Shown: one piece after another, positions 18,013 to 25,804 of the stretch | Layout of the letters: each line of letters begins with the position of its first letter | Numbering within the stretch: the stretch's first letter is position 1 | Notes under the pieces: model-generated | Seen by the model: only the letters and a program-made list of their open reading frames with translations | Told to the model about the DNA's origin: nothing | Databases searched by the model: none | Made by a program: the position numbers and the translations under genes | Source of the DNA: Pseudomonadota bacterium | Lineage (GTDB): Bacteria; Pseudomonadota; Alphaproteobacteria; Rhizobiales; Xanthobacteraceae | Reading direction: 5' to 3' | Length of the DNA: 64,000 nt | Assembly (NCBI GenBank): GCA_023442085.1 | Contig: JAEZMT010000340.1 | Coordinates: forward strand, 1-64,000

Positions 18013-18522
18013 TCACTCGACGGGGCTTCGGCTCGCCAATCCGTCGGCCAACAGCCGTAGTACGTCCGCCAGCAACTGCATCGCCCATCGCTGAGAAACA
18101 AAGCTCTCCATGGCGCCGAACGATAGGCTGCAGAAGGTCGTCGGAGTGGCCAGCCTATTGTCGGCGCTTGCGACGAGATGAAGGGTTGGCGACAGCGTCA
18201 AGCTGAGGCGCATCGCATACGGGCCGTCAATGGGACCGGCGGCATATTGTTCGCTGCCCGAGCCCGCAGGTTGATAGCTGATGCAGAGGGGCAGGCGTTC
18301 CTGGGTATCGCAGTGGGGGGTGCCGAGCGTGATGCTGGCGCGGTTCGTGGCCCCGGGGTCGATGCTGAACGTTATGCCCATGTGGGGCTCGGTCGTGTGG
18401 AGCGAGGCGTAGAGAGCCGGATTGCACCACGCTCCGATGATTGCTTCGGACGGGGCATGGATAAGACGGCGGTGCCGGGCGAGCAGCGGACGCGGGTGGG
18501 CTGAGGAAACGTGCGGGAACAT
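18013..18522 (-). CDS. Hypothetical protein
   Basis: A 169-residue frame starting at an ATG preceded by GAGAGG seven bases upstream. Codon third positions are mostly G or C, as expected for a gene in this genome. The middle segment (MGITFSIDPG, RASITLG, CISYQPAG, AMRLSLTLSPTLHLV) alternates hydrophobic and polar residues like beta strands, and the C-terminus is helical (AMQLLADVLRLLADGL). I recognise no domain. It lies between the AIPR gene and the toxin-antitoxin pair, on the toxin-antitoxin strand, about 270 bp beyond the doc stop codon. Confidence 0.45.
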   Translation of the reverse strand: MFPHVSSAHPRPLLARHRRLIHAPSEAIIGAWCNPALYASLHTTEPHMGITFSIDPGATNRASITLGTPHCDTQERLPLCISYQPAGSGSEQYAAGPIDGPYAMRLSLTLSPTLHLVASADNRLATPTTFCSLSFGAMESFVSQRWAMQLLADVLRLLADGLASRSPVE

Positions 18523-18751
18523 GAGGCGACCTCTCGCATGAGAAGAGCGCCTCACCCCGGCCTGGTTGGCTTTATGGAGAAGGTCGAGAGAAGACCCAAC
18601 GATATATTCGCTGAACGAGGATAGAAGGGAAGAGAGAGGACTGTTGTTGGTCTTGAGACGGAAGGACCCATGCCGGGCATGAGACACTGCCGGGCAGAAG
18701 CGCGTCGGCTCAACTCATATAGAAATATCGTCTGCGTCAAAACACTGGACA

Positions 18752-18786
18752 CCTGTTCAGGGTAACCGTTGCGTTATCTGAACAGG
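18752..18786. promoter_or_regulatory. Inverted repeat just downstream of doc
   Basis: CCTGTTCAG (18752-18760) and CTGAACAGG (18778-18786) form a perfect 9-bp inverted repeat with a 17-bp spacer, ending 3 bp from the doc stop codon. On the minus strand it would be a hairpin at the 3' end of doc without a T-run; on DNA it could be an operator for the downstream gene at 18522. Confidence 0.4.
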
Positions 18787-18789
18787 ATG

Positions 18790-19227
18790 TCACCCTATGT
18801 TCAGCGCTTCCTCTATTTTTCTTGCGAGTTCATCTTCGGTCAACTCACTCGCCGCCAGCGCCAACCATGTCGTCACCGCTGCGGCATCGTCCATGGTCAG
18901 ATCGTACCCGTTGAGGGCGAGGAACAACTCGCACACCACGAAGGAGGTTCGCTTGTTGCCGTCCACGAAGGGATGATTCTTGGCGATGCCGTAGGCGTAG
19001 GCAGCGGCCAGGGCCGCCACGTCGGAGGTAGAAATCTGCTCTTGGCCGGCTTCGTCCTGCTGCAGGTAGTGGTAGCGGTTCTTCGGGCGATCAAGGGCTG
19101 TTTCCAACAACCCCTCGTCGCGCACGCCCCTGCCGCCGCCGTGCTCCGCGAGCTGGGCGTCATGAACAGCGAGCACCACGGCCTTTGTCACCCAGCGCGG
19201 TTCCTGTCGGCGGGCCGGCTCGTTCAC
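18790..19227 (-). CDS. doc: Death-on-curing family toxin (Fic/Doc)
   Basis: A 145-residue Fic-fold toxin. The catalytic loop is KNHPFVDGNKRTSF (HxFxDGNKR form of Doc), preceded by the typical N-terminal segment VLAVHDAQLAEHGG and GLLETAL. The best-studied Doc phosphorylates elongation factor Tu and stops translation. The GTG start at 19227 overlaps the antitoxin stop by 4 bp, so the antitoxin is made first. Together they form a type II toxin-antitoxin pair likely to stabilise the island. Confidence 0.93.
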   Translation of the reverse strand: MNEPARRQEPRWVTKAVVLAVHDAQLAEHGGGRGVRDEGLLETALDRPKNRYHYLQQDEAGQEQISTSDVAALAAAYAYGIAKNHPFVDGNKRTSFVVCELFLALNGYDLTMDDAAAVTTWLALAASELTEDELARKIEEALNIG

Positions 19228-19448
19228 TTCGCCAGCTCACGCAGCACGTTGCGCCGCTTCTTCATGATCTTGCGGGCTGCCTCCATCTGCGCCTCGAACT
19301 CCGGTTCGTAGGGCGTGAGGTGATAGCCATCCGGCGTCTCGGTCAGATAGAGCGTGTCGCCCTGCTCCACCTTGAGGCGGGCCAGCACCTCCTTGGGCAG
19401 CACGGCGCCGACCGAATTGCCGATCCTTCCAAGCTTGAGTGCGACCAT
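19224..19448 (-). CDS. AbrB/MazE-type antitoxin
   Basis: A 74-residue protein. The N-terminal swapped-hairpin domain reads LKLGRIGNSVGAVLPKEVLARL, followed by GDTLYLTETPDGYHL. The basic, helical C-terminus (EAQMEAARKIMKKRR) should wrap the Doc toxin. It would bind its own promoter and repress the operon. The ATG at 19448 follows a region with ATGTA repeats (TATGTACAGATGTATG, about 19467-19482) suitable as operator. Doc is usually paired with Phd; an AbrB-fold partner is a known alternative. Confidence 0.88.
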   Translation of the reverse strand: MVALKLGRIGNSVGAVLPKEVLARLKVEQGDTLYLTETPDGYHLTPYEPEFEAQMEAARKIMKKRRNVLRELAK

Positions 19449-19560
19449 GGCAATGGCTCCATCCGTATGTACAGATGTATGAACTTGCACGTAGACGTCA
19501 AGGGCGGTCCGGGCCGGTCCCCCGCCACCAAGGCAGGGGAGCGGACCTGCCTTAACCCAA

Positions 19561-20565
19561 TTAGTCCTCGGTGAAGGGCTCCCAGTCGTCGATGAGACGA
19601 TGAACCGGCGAGAAGTCCGTGTAACGCGCATGCAGGCGCGCGGAGAGGTCGGGATCCCCCGCTGCGCCAATGGCCGCGATCACATCCTCCAAGGCAATCG
19701 CCATGAAGGGTACCCCGTCAGGCCGACGGTCGAGCATGGAGCGGTAAAGCTCCACGGCATCCCAAGCCTCCCGGTTGGCGGCAGGCGCGATCATGACGAA
19801 GAGGCCATGGGCACCCTGCCCCCACTGCTCCCGGATCAGAGCGGCCAGGAGATGCTCGGCGGTGAGCTGGGCGAGGTGACCGGTCAAGAGGCTCGGCGCC
19901 TCAGGATCGAGATGAAGGGCGCAGGCACGGGTGAGTTCCCGATACCGGGCAGACCCGCTCCGTCCCGGCTGTCGCATATCCTCGGAATACTTGACCTCAA
20001 TGGCGATGAAGGCGGGCCTGCCGTCCGGGCCGGTACCGCTCACGAAGAGGTCGAAGGCGGTGTAGTCACCAAGATAGCGCGGATCACCACGCCCCGGCGA
20101 GTGCTCGAAGGCCAGCTTCTCCACCTTCGCGAAGAAGCCGGGGAAGAGGCGCTCGAAGAGGCGATGGCGGCGTTCCTCATCCACCTGGCACAGTGCGAAC
20201 AGGTTGAAGGTGAGCGGCTGGCTCGACAGGAGATTTTCCCACAGGCGCTGCTCATCGATGAGGGCGCCATATTCTCGATAGGCTACGGCACGGCGAGCCA
20301 GCCGGGCGATGTCCGGTGTAAGGAAATTACGACCACGACGCGCATCGGCGGGATCCAGGCGACTGCCAAGGACGCGGAGGCGCCCATCTCGCCCTCGATG
20401 TCGGCCGGCAGCAAGTCCAAGCCCTGCACGCCATAGGGATTGCAACAGGCGCGCACAGCTCGCAAATCGGGTATCCCCCGCCTCAAACACGTGATGTTCT
20501 TGGAGAATATCCCGCGGAACAAGCGGGAGGTGTATATTACCGTAAGTGCCTTCGATCTCAGTCAT
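19561..20565 (-). CDS. PGN_0703-like restriction endonuclease (PD-(D/E)XK)
   Basis: A 334-residue protein. The nuclease core is in the middle: YLGDYTAFDLFVSG gives the Asp, and RPAFIAIEVKYSEDM the E-x-K. The region before it (FNLFALCQVDEERRHRLFERLFP) is helical. The overall arrangement fits the putative restriction nucleases of the PGN_0703 family, whose targets are unknown. The gene appears alone, upstream of the AbrB/doc pair on the same strand with a 112-bp gap. The start codon at 20565 directly follows a perfect hairpin (20566-20595), and no separate strong ribosome-binding site is visible, suggesting control at that hairpin. Confidence 0.8.
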   Translation of the reverse strand: MTEIEGTYGNIHLPLVPRDILQEHHVFEAGDTRFASCARLLQSLWRAGLGLAAGRHRGRDGRLRVLGSRLDPADARRGRNFLTPDIARLARRAVAYREYGALIDEQRLWENLLSSQPLTFNLFALCQVDEERRHRLFERLFPGFFAKVEKLAFEHSPGRGDPRYLGDYTAFDLFVSGTGPDGRPAFIAIEVKYSEDMRQPGRSGSARYRELTRACALHLDPEAPSLLTGHLAQLTAEHLLAALIREQWGQGAHGLFVMIAPAANREAWDAVELYRSMLDRRPDGVPFMAIALEDVIAAIGAAGDPDLSARLHARYTDFSPVHRLIDDWEPFTED

Positions 20566-20595
20566 TTCGTCACCAAAACGCTTATTGGTGACGAA
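20566..20595. promoter_or_regulatory. 11-bp perfect inverted repeat abutting a start codon
   Basis: TTCGTCACCAA (20566-20576), 8 bp, TTGGTGACGAA (20585-20595). On the minus strand this hairpin is immediately 5' of the ATG at 20565 and includes the only Shine-Dalgarno-like bases (GGTGA). It may be an operator, or an RNA structure that blocks ribosome entry. Confidence 0.6.
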
Positions 20596-20719
20596 GCTTC
20601 CCGCGCATCAGCGACAATATAACGCAGACCTACGCCAACTTGAAATTTCAGCAAAACACTATATGTCTAAAGCTTGGGCTTTTCCTAGGCATTTGGCTCC
20701 ATAGCTACCTGGATGACAG

Positions 20720-21592
20720 ATGTCCGACGTCCCCGACTTTGATCCTTGGATGCCCTGGGCAGGGCGTACCCTTGAAGAGATGTGGCTGCCGTTCGCCGAT
20801 CCTGATGAACGGCGGATGCGTGATGCAGTGTTCGGCGCTACTCCGGAAATCTTTGAGAAGAGCCTCAGGAAATCAGCCGTAACGCGACACATCACCCGAA
20901 GCCAGTGCGCCAATGTCTATGACGCAATCTTGTTCGCGAACTATTCCGGGTCGACGCTGAACAACATGATGACGATCGTGTGGAAGTATGCAGGGCTCGA
21001 CACCGAAGAGGCAATTTGCACAGCATACGAGGCACTCACAGACCGCCTTCGCAAGTTTCTAGAATATCATGGATGCGTCCCGCACTATTATGCGGTCTTC
21101 GAAAATGGGCCGAAGGAAGGATATCACACTCATATTGCCGTCCACATACCTGATCGCATCAGGGCGGAATTCAAGGCGTGGCACGCCAAGAATGCGGCTA
21201 GACTCTGTGTGGATCCGAAAACCGTTTCGCGACTGATGCACGTCCACATGCGGCGAAATAATCACATCCGGTCGCAATGGGCCATCTTCAAGTATCTGAT
21301 GAAAGGACTCGATCCGCAGCTTCGGCGGCGGGAGCTGAAGATGAACCCTCACCTGCTGCGGAAGACGGCCAATTACTATCTTGGTGTGAGACAGCGTGAC
21401 ACGGGATGTCTCGCGATCAGCCGCGTTCATATTGCCCGGGGCCTTCAATCTGCGGCCAGACGCAAGGCGGGGTATGAGAAGCCGTTAGCAATCGACGAAG
21501 TATCTTATGAGAGGCGGTACAGTGACTATATGTACCGTAGCCCATCGAACATCGCGATGGCGAGGACGTTCCATAACCTTGCCTGGGAATAA
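20720..21592 (+). CDS. Putative HUH-type replication/mobilisation endonuclease
   Basis: A 290-residue basic protein. Near residue 130 it has CVPHYYAVFENGPK followed by GYHTHIAVHIP, an H-x-H between hydrophobic strands as in HUH nucleases. About 65 residues later AIFKYLMKGLD gives a Y-x-x-K, matching motif 3 of rolling-circle Rep proteins. These enzymes nick single-stranded DNA with a catalytic tyrosine. I do not recognise a named family; an inovirus or plasmid-type initiator is the best guess. It is followed by a strong terminator and faces the two small paralogues and the AlpA-like gene. Regional A/T content is higher than average, consistent with recent acquisition. Confidence 0.6.
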   Translation: MSDVPDFDPWMPWAGRTLEEMWLPFADPDERRMRDAVFGATPEIFEKSLRKSAVTRHITRSQCANVYDAILFANYSGSTLNNMMTIVWKYAGLDTEEAICTAYEALTDRLRKFLEYHGCVPHYYAVFENGPKEGYHTHIAVHIPDRIRAEFKAWHAKNAARLCVDPKTVSRLMHVHMRRNNHIRSQWAIFKYLMKGLDPQLRRRELKMNPHLLRKTANYYLGVRQRDTGCLAISRVHIARGLQSAARRKAGYEKPLAIDEVSYERRYSDYMYRSPSNIAMARTFHNLAWE

Positions 21593-21607
21593 CGGCCTCT
21601 TTCAACG

Positions 21608-21635
21608 GAACGGGGGGAAGCGCTTCCCCCCGTTC
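21608..21635 (+). terminator. Hairpin terminator after the HUH-like gene
   Basis: A 28-bp perfect palindrome, GAACGGGGGGAAGC (21608-21621) with its complement 21622-21635, starting 15 bp after the stop codon and followed by TTGGTTGG. It is a very stable stem, with a weak T-tract. Confidence 0.7.
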
Positions 21636-21877
21636 TTGGTTGGCTGGGTGGCCGCGACGTCGCTATGGGGAGCTGCATGCGGCTCATGACGAAGCCGCCG
21701 TGAGGTTGTCCCGTTTGGATGCTCTCGCCCATGCAGCTCATTTGCCATGACGCCTCAAGCGTTGATCGCCCTACATCCGTTTTTGTCACCTCTGTTTTTC
21801 GACGAACTGAGAAATAACGGAGGTGGTTCACTGAGAATACAGAGGAAATGTAGAGAAAGCGCTGACGTTTCAGCCTG

Positions 21878-22147
21878 TTATGGGCAACGGCGGGGCTTTG
21901 CGCGATTTTGGACTGATAGGTGCACCCGTTCCAGCAGTGCGAGGAGGCCCCTGTCCTGCTCGGGTAAGCCGCCATCACGAACGATGGTCCCCCGGCCGGG
22001 GTAGAAATTCCACTGGTCGATCTTGAGCTGGTACAGGGTCTTGCGCTCGAACATGATCCCGAGGCTGTTGAGGCGGTCGATGGCCTGCACCATTTTGGGC
22101 GGGTCATCGGGGAGTGGGGCATCAGTTTGGATGGTGGTCTTGGGCAT
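21878..22147 (-). CDS. Small hypothetical protein A (paralogue of 22436-22750)
   Basis: An 89-residue protein with AAAGGAGAAAACC just upstream of its ATG. The core FYPGRGTIVRDGG followed by DRGLLALLERV resembles YYFRPGLIVVGDG and ERGLDALLALL of the gene at 22436-22750, so the two are diverged duplicates. No known domain, membrane segment or cysteine pattern is visible. The two lie on the same strand, about 290 bp apart, with a terminator between them, so they are separate transcription units. The function is unknown; their place beside an HUH-like gene and an AlpA-like regulator suggests a small mobile module. Confidence 0.7.
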   Translation of the reverse strand: MPKTTIQTDAPLPDDPPKMVQAIDRLNSLGIMFERKTLYQLKIDQWNFYPGRGTIVRDGGLPEQDRGLLALLERVHLSVQNRAKPRRCP

Positions 22148-22370
22148 GGTTTTCTCCTTTAGCCCGCTCCTGCTCAGCATTGGGCCTAGGGGGGCATTGG
22201 TGCTGGGGGCTAGAGGGAGTGCTGGTGGTCATGCAGATGTTGGTGGGTGGATGGTGGGTGGATCGATCGGTGATCGAAGGGGGGTATCGCGATATTGTGC
22301 GCGAGGTGCAGCCTGAACACCAATGACCTGCGTCGCGTTTGATTTTCCGGACCCATTCGTCGAGCGCGAA

Positions 22371-22409
22371 CGAAAAGAGCCGCTACCGAACGTAGTCGGC
22401 AGCGGCTCT
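22371..22409 (-). terminator. Rho-independent terminator for the 22436 gene
   Basis: AGAGCCGCT (22376-22384) and AGCGGCTCT (22401-22409) pair perfectly. On the minus strand the stem is followed by TTTT, 26 bp after the stop codon of the minus-strand gene at 22436. Confidence 0.8.
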
Positions 22410-22435
22410 ATCAAGCGGACCCTCGCGTTTTCCGT

Positions 22436-22750
22436 TCAGGGTTTGATAACGCCCGCGAGCGCCGGCGGTATATAAAGATTGAGTGGGAACTTGACCTTAG
22501 ACCGACTGCGCCCCAGCAGCGCAAGCAAGGCGTCGAGTCCCCTCTCGGGTTCAGGCTCGCCATCACCGACCACAATCAATCCGGGGCGAAAATAATAGGT
22601 TATGTTACCGATCTTGGCCCATTCGAGATTGACGAAAGTGTATTCAATTTTTAAACCCCTCATGTATTGATCAAATTCGTATCCGGGCGATGTCAGATGG
22701 TCCGTTGGAGAACCGACATACTCATAGTATTCTTTTGGTGGTTTGGTCAT
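22436..22750 (-). CDS. Small hypothetical protein B (paralogue of 21878-22147)
   Basis: A 104-residue protein rich in Tyr and Pro. Its segment YYFRPGLIVVGDGEPEPERG and the following ALLALLGRSRSK align with the neighbouring 89-residue protein. It has a longer N-terminus (KPPKEYYEYVGSP) and a C-terminus (FPLNLYIPPALAG) that the paralogue lacks. No known family is recognised. A well-formed terminator lies just downstream. A/T content is relatively high here. Probably an accessory protein of the island. Confidence 0.65.
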   Translation of the reverse strand: MTKPPKEYYEYVGSPTDHLTSPGYEFDQYMRGLKIEYTFVNLEWAKIGNITYYFRPGLIVVGDGEPEPERGLDALLALLGRSRSKVKFPLNLYIPPALAGVIKP

Positions 22751-22802
22751 TATTTATCCATCTCCGCTCTTGAACTGTGTCCAATATTCGATCGCCGCTC
22801 CA

Positions 22803-22994
22803 TCAGCCCGCCCCATCCGACAGCCCACTAAGCCAGTCCCGAGCTGCATCCATGGTGACCAGAGTGCGGCGGCCAACCTTCTTGATCTTCAGCTGTCCGG
22901 ATTCGATTTCCTTGTAGGCGAGTGACCGGCCGATCCCGGCCCAATTACAAAACTGCAGAATTGAGAAGGCGCCATGCCCATTTTCTTCTGCCAT
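22803..22994 (-). CDS. AlpA-like helix-turn-helix protein
   Basis: A 63-residue protein. The fold is that of MerR/AlpA-like excisionases: FSILQFCNWAGIGRSLAYKE (helix-turn-helix), then LKIKKVGRRTLVTMDAARDWL, the wing and final helix. GGAGG lies eight bases before the ATG at 22994. Such proteins regulate integrase genes or assist excision in islands and satellite phages; this one is some 5 kb from the integrase, so a local role with the HUH-like module is also possible. Confidence 0.82.
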   Translation of the reverse strand: MAEENGHGAFSILQFCNWAGIGRSLAYKEIESGQLKIKKVGRRTLVTMDAARDWLSGLSDGAG

Positions 22995-23460
22995 ATTCAG
23001 CCTCCATTTGATGTTGGCTCCGACGATATAGAGGCGGCTTCGCGGATGACTCATCGCGATCGCGATTTTTTTGCTGGGCTTCGAAGCAATTGGGCGGGAC
23101 CTCTACGCGGAGGCTTCACCTTCGGGCTAAAGCAGGCCGTCGGGGGCGGGCTGGAGCTGCGGCAGCATTGGCCGTCACCCGATAACGGCATCCAGACAAT
23201 CATCTCGTAGGGTCCTGGATAGGCGCTGCGAACACAGCGCGTCCTCCAAGGCTGGGTGCGGGTGCTCGCATTCGCCATCCCACGCCCGCTCGGCAAGGGC
23301 CGGACGAACATCGACAAGATCGCTGTCCACGGCTCCGCTTGGCGCCCGTCGCCTCCTGCATCCGGATTTGACGTAGCGGCGTGGTAGCGCTCGACCGCGA
23401 TCTGCCTGGAGCGGACGGCGGCGATTTGCCGAGTTTCGTGTCCGGTGGATGGGGGGAAGC
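22995..23460. other. Non-coding or decayed stretch
   Basis: About 460 bp between divergent genes. Open frames exist on both strands but have shadow-like composition and no ribosome-binding sites. I see no hairpins or repeats worth naming. It should include the promoters for the AlpA-like gene and for the metallo-hydrolase. Confidence 0.4.
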
Positions 23461-24705
23461 ATGCGGGCGCGTATCCATCGGGGGACGAAGCAGATTGGCG
23501 GCTCCGTGATCGAGCTGGAAGCCCAGGGGCAACGCCTGCTGCTCGACTGCGGCCTGCCTCTGGATGGCGATGCCAATGATGAAGCCGTGCTTCCACCTGT
23601 ACCCGGCTTCTCAGAGCCGGACCCGTCGCTGCTCGGCGTCGTGATCTCCCACGGCCATCGCGACCATTGGGGATTGCTCGGGCGGGCTCATGCAGGGTTG
23701 CCTATCTTCGTGGGCTCGGCCACCGAACGTATTCTGAACGCCTCCGCCTTCTTCATTCGCGACCTGCCGGCCATCTCGGCGGCCGGACACCTCGCGGATG
23801 GCCAGCCGCTGCGCATCGGCCCATTCGAAGTCACGCCGCATCTGGTCGACCACTCGGCGTTCGACGCCTATGCGCTGACCGTCGAAGCGGGCGGGCGGCG
23901 CCTCTTCTATTCAGGTGACATCCGCAGCCACGGCCGCAAGGGCGCCCTGTTCGAGCGGCTGGTGAGCCGGCCGCCCCAGGGCATCGACGTGATGCTGATG
24001 GAGGGATCGAGCCTCGGACGGCTGGATGAAGATGCGCGCTTTCCCACCGAGACCGAGATCGAGGCCGCGCTGACGGACGTTATCCGTCGCACGCCCGGCA
24101 TGGCGTTGGTGGCCGCATCGGCCCAGAACATCGACCGGGTGGTCTCCATCTTCCGCGCGGCGAAACGCTGCGGGCGCAAGCTGGTGGTCGATCTCTATGC
24201 CGCCGAGATGCTGCACGCGACGGGCAGGGACAGCATTCCCCAGACGTCCTGGCCGGAGGTGGCCTTGTTCACCCCGTGGCACCAGCGGGTCAAGGTGAAG
24301 AAGGCCGAGCGCTTCGACCTGATCGAGCGGCACAAGAGCGGTCGCTTTTATCCGGAAGACCTTGCTGCGCATCCTGAGCGATACGTGCTGCTGTTCCGGG
24401 CAAGCCTGCTCGACGATCTGGTGAAAGCCGGATGCCTTTCGGGCGCCCATGCCATCTGGTCGCAATGGGCCGGCTATCTGAAGGATGAGAAAACCGCCGC
24501 GCCTCTCGCGATCCTGAAGGCGCACGGCGTCGGCTTCGAGGTCATCCATACGTCGGGCCACGCCTCCATCCCCGATCTGAAGCGGCTCGCCGCGGCCATC
24601 TCGCCGCGCGCCCTCGTGCCGATCCACACCTTCGAGGCGGACCGGTTTCCATACTTGTTCGAGAACGTCGTCGTGCGGCACGACGGCGAATGGTGGGAGG
24701 TCTGA
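23461..24705 (+). CDS. MBL-fold (beta-CASP/RNase J-like) metallo-hydrolase
   Basis: A 414-residue protein. Metallo-beta-lactamase motifs: LLLDCGLPLDG, then SHGHRDHWG (HxHxDH), VDHSAFDAYAL, YSGDIRSHGRK and the C-terminal IHTSGHASIPDLKRL with LVPIHTFEADRFP. The SGHA...PIHTF arrangement is that of beta-CASP nucleases such as RNase J, so the likely substrate is RNA or DNA. GGGGGG precedes the ATG at 23461. The next gene starts on the very base after its stop, implying a strict two-gene unit with the PD-(D/E)XK protein. Being in a defence-rich island, an anti-invader role is plausible but inferred. Confidence 0.85.
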   Translation: MRARIHRGTKQIGGSVIELEAQGQRLLLDCGLPLDGDANDEAVLPPVPGFSEPDPSLLGVVISHGHRDHWGLLGRAHAGLPIFVGSATERILNASAFFIRDLPAISAAGHLADGQPLRIGPFEVTPHLVDHSAFDAYALTVEAGGRRLFYSGDIRSHGRKGALFERLVSRPPQGIDVMLMEGSSLGRLDEDARFPTETEIEAALTDVIRRTPGMALVAASAQNIDRVVSIFRAAKRCGRKLVVDLYAAEMLHATGRDSIPQTSWPEVALFTPWHQRVKVKKAERFDLIERHKSGRFYPEDLAAHPERYVLLFRASLLDDLVKAGCLSGAHAIWSQWAGYLKDEKTAAPLAILKAHGVGFEVIHTSGHASIPDLKRLAAAISPRALVPIHTFEADRFPYLFENVVVRHDGEWWEV

Positions 24706-25599
24706 ATGGCTGGGTTTAGGCGCGGCATCCGCAAGAAGGGCATGATCCATGCCCTTGCGGAGTTGGCGACGAATGACAACTGGTGGCGAGATGTTCTGAA
24801 GGACAAGAGCCTCATCATCGGCGTACGGGACGACTACCTCAATGTCTATTGGCGCGGCCAGTCCATCTTCAAGGTGGAGATGAAGCAAGAGCGCATCGTT
24901 GCCACAACCCATCCCAAGTATCTGCTGGATCGCGACATTTCCGGCCAGGTAGCGCTCGACACCCAGACCGGCACCTTCGCACTGGATGACCTCGACGCCC
25001 TCACCCGCACCTATGTGCCGGGGGAGACGCTGGGCAAGCTGAAGCGGGCTGCGAGCCTGTTCGCAGGGGATGAAAAGGAAGGCGTGCAGGCCATCGTCAA
25101 TGCCAACCCTCATGTGGTGGACGTGGAGATCGCCTTCCCCGCCGAGGCCGGCAGCCATAGCGTGCCACGCATCGACATCGCGACGTTTAACGAAACGGGC
25201 GATGGCGTGAAACTGGTGTTCTGGGAGGCCAAAGTCCTGGGCAATGCGGAGCTGCGCGCGTCGGGCGAAAAGAATGTGGTTCGGCAGATCGAGAATTACA
25301 GGAATGTCCTGACCGCCCAGGCCCCGAACGTGATCGACTCCTATGGCGTGATCGCCCGCAATCTCGACGCCATTGCAAAGATGAGCGGCGGTGCCCGGTC
25401 AATCGCTCCGGCCGTTAGCAAGGTCGCCGAAGGGGCGTCGCTCACGCTGTCGTCGCCGCCCGACGTGCGCCTCATCGTCTACGGCTTCGACAAAGACCAG
25501 CGCGATGGTGCTTGGAAGAAGTTGCTGACGGATAATGCCGAGCATTTCAAAGACATTGAGATCCTGGCCCGCGGCAATCCCGGAGACGTCAGGCTGTAG
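24706..25599 (+). CDS. Hypothetical protein with PD-(D/E)XK-like core
   Basis: A 297-residue protein directly abutting the metallo-hydrolase stop. In the middle, VPRIDIATFNE and then LVFWEAKV form a D-x(n)-E-x-K pattern on two predicted beta strands, the hallmark of PD-(D/E)XK nucleases; GEKNVVRQIENYRNVL follows as a helix, as in that fold. The N-terminal 100 residues (LIIGVRDDYLNVYWRG) are unfamiliar. I cannot name a family. Gene order and zero spacing say the two proteins function together. A long hairpin at 25716-25766 ends the unit. Confidence 0.7.
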   Translation: MAGFRRGIRKKGMIHALAELATNDNWWRDVLKDKSLIIGVRDDYLNVYWRGQSIFKVEMKQERIVATTHPKYLLDRDISGQVALDTQTGTFALDDLDALTRTYVPGETLGKLKRAASLFAGDEKEGVQAIVNANPHVVDVEIAFPAEAGSHSVPRIDIATFNETGDGVKLVFWEAKVLGNAELRASGEKNVVRQIENYRNVLTAQAPNVIDSYGVIARNLDAIAKMSGGARSIAPAVSKVAEGASLTLSSPPDVRLIVYGFDKDQRDGAWKKLLTDNAEHFKDIEILARGNPGDVRL

Positions 25600-25715
25600 G
25601 GTGCCTTGGCAACGATTGCATTTGCCGCTGCATACGTCGGCCGGAGGCCCCGGCTTAAGGGCTCCCGTGAGCTATACCCCATTGCCCTCACGCGAGGCCG
25701 TCTATTGACAGAACT

Positions 25716-25766
25716 GGCCGGTGAAAGCGCTCTCTTTCCAAAGTGATGGAGAGCGCTCAACCGGCC
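25716..25766. terminator. Long bidirectional hairpin between convergent genes
   Basis: GGCCGG (25716-25721) and GCGCTCTC (25727-25734) pair with GAGAGCGC (25749-25756) and CCGGCC (25761-25766). The stem sits between the plus-strand gene ending at 25599 and the minus-strand gene ending at 25805. T-tracts are weak. Confidence 0.6.
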
Positions 25767-25804
25767 GGAACTGTGAGATGTGCCGGTGCGGGCGGGCTTC
25801 AGGG

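Noticed and set aside
23051..23596. 181-codon minus-strand frame before the metallo-hydrolase
   Set aside because: It overlaps the start of the metallo-hydrolase antisense, is Arg/Ser/Pro-rich and has no ribosome-binding site.
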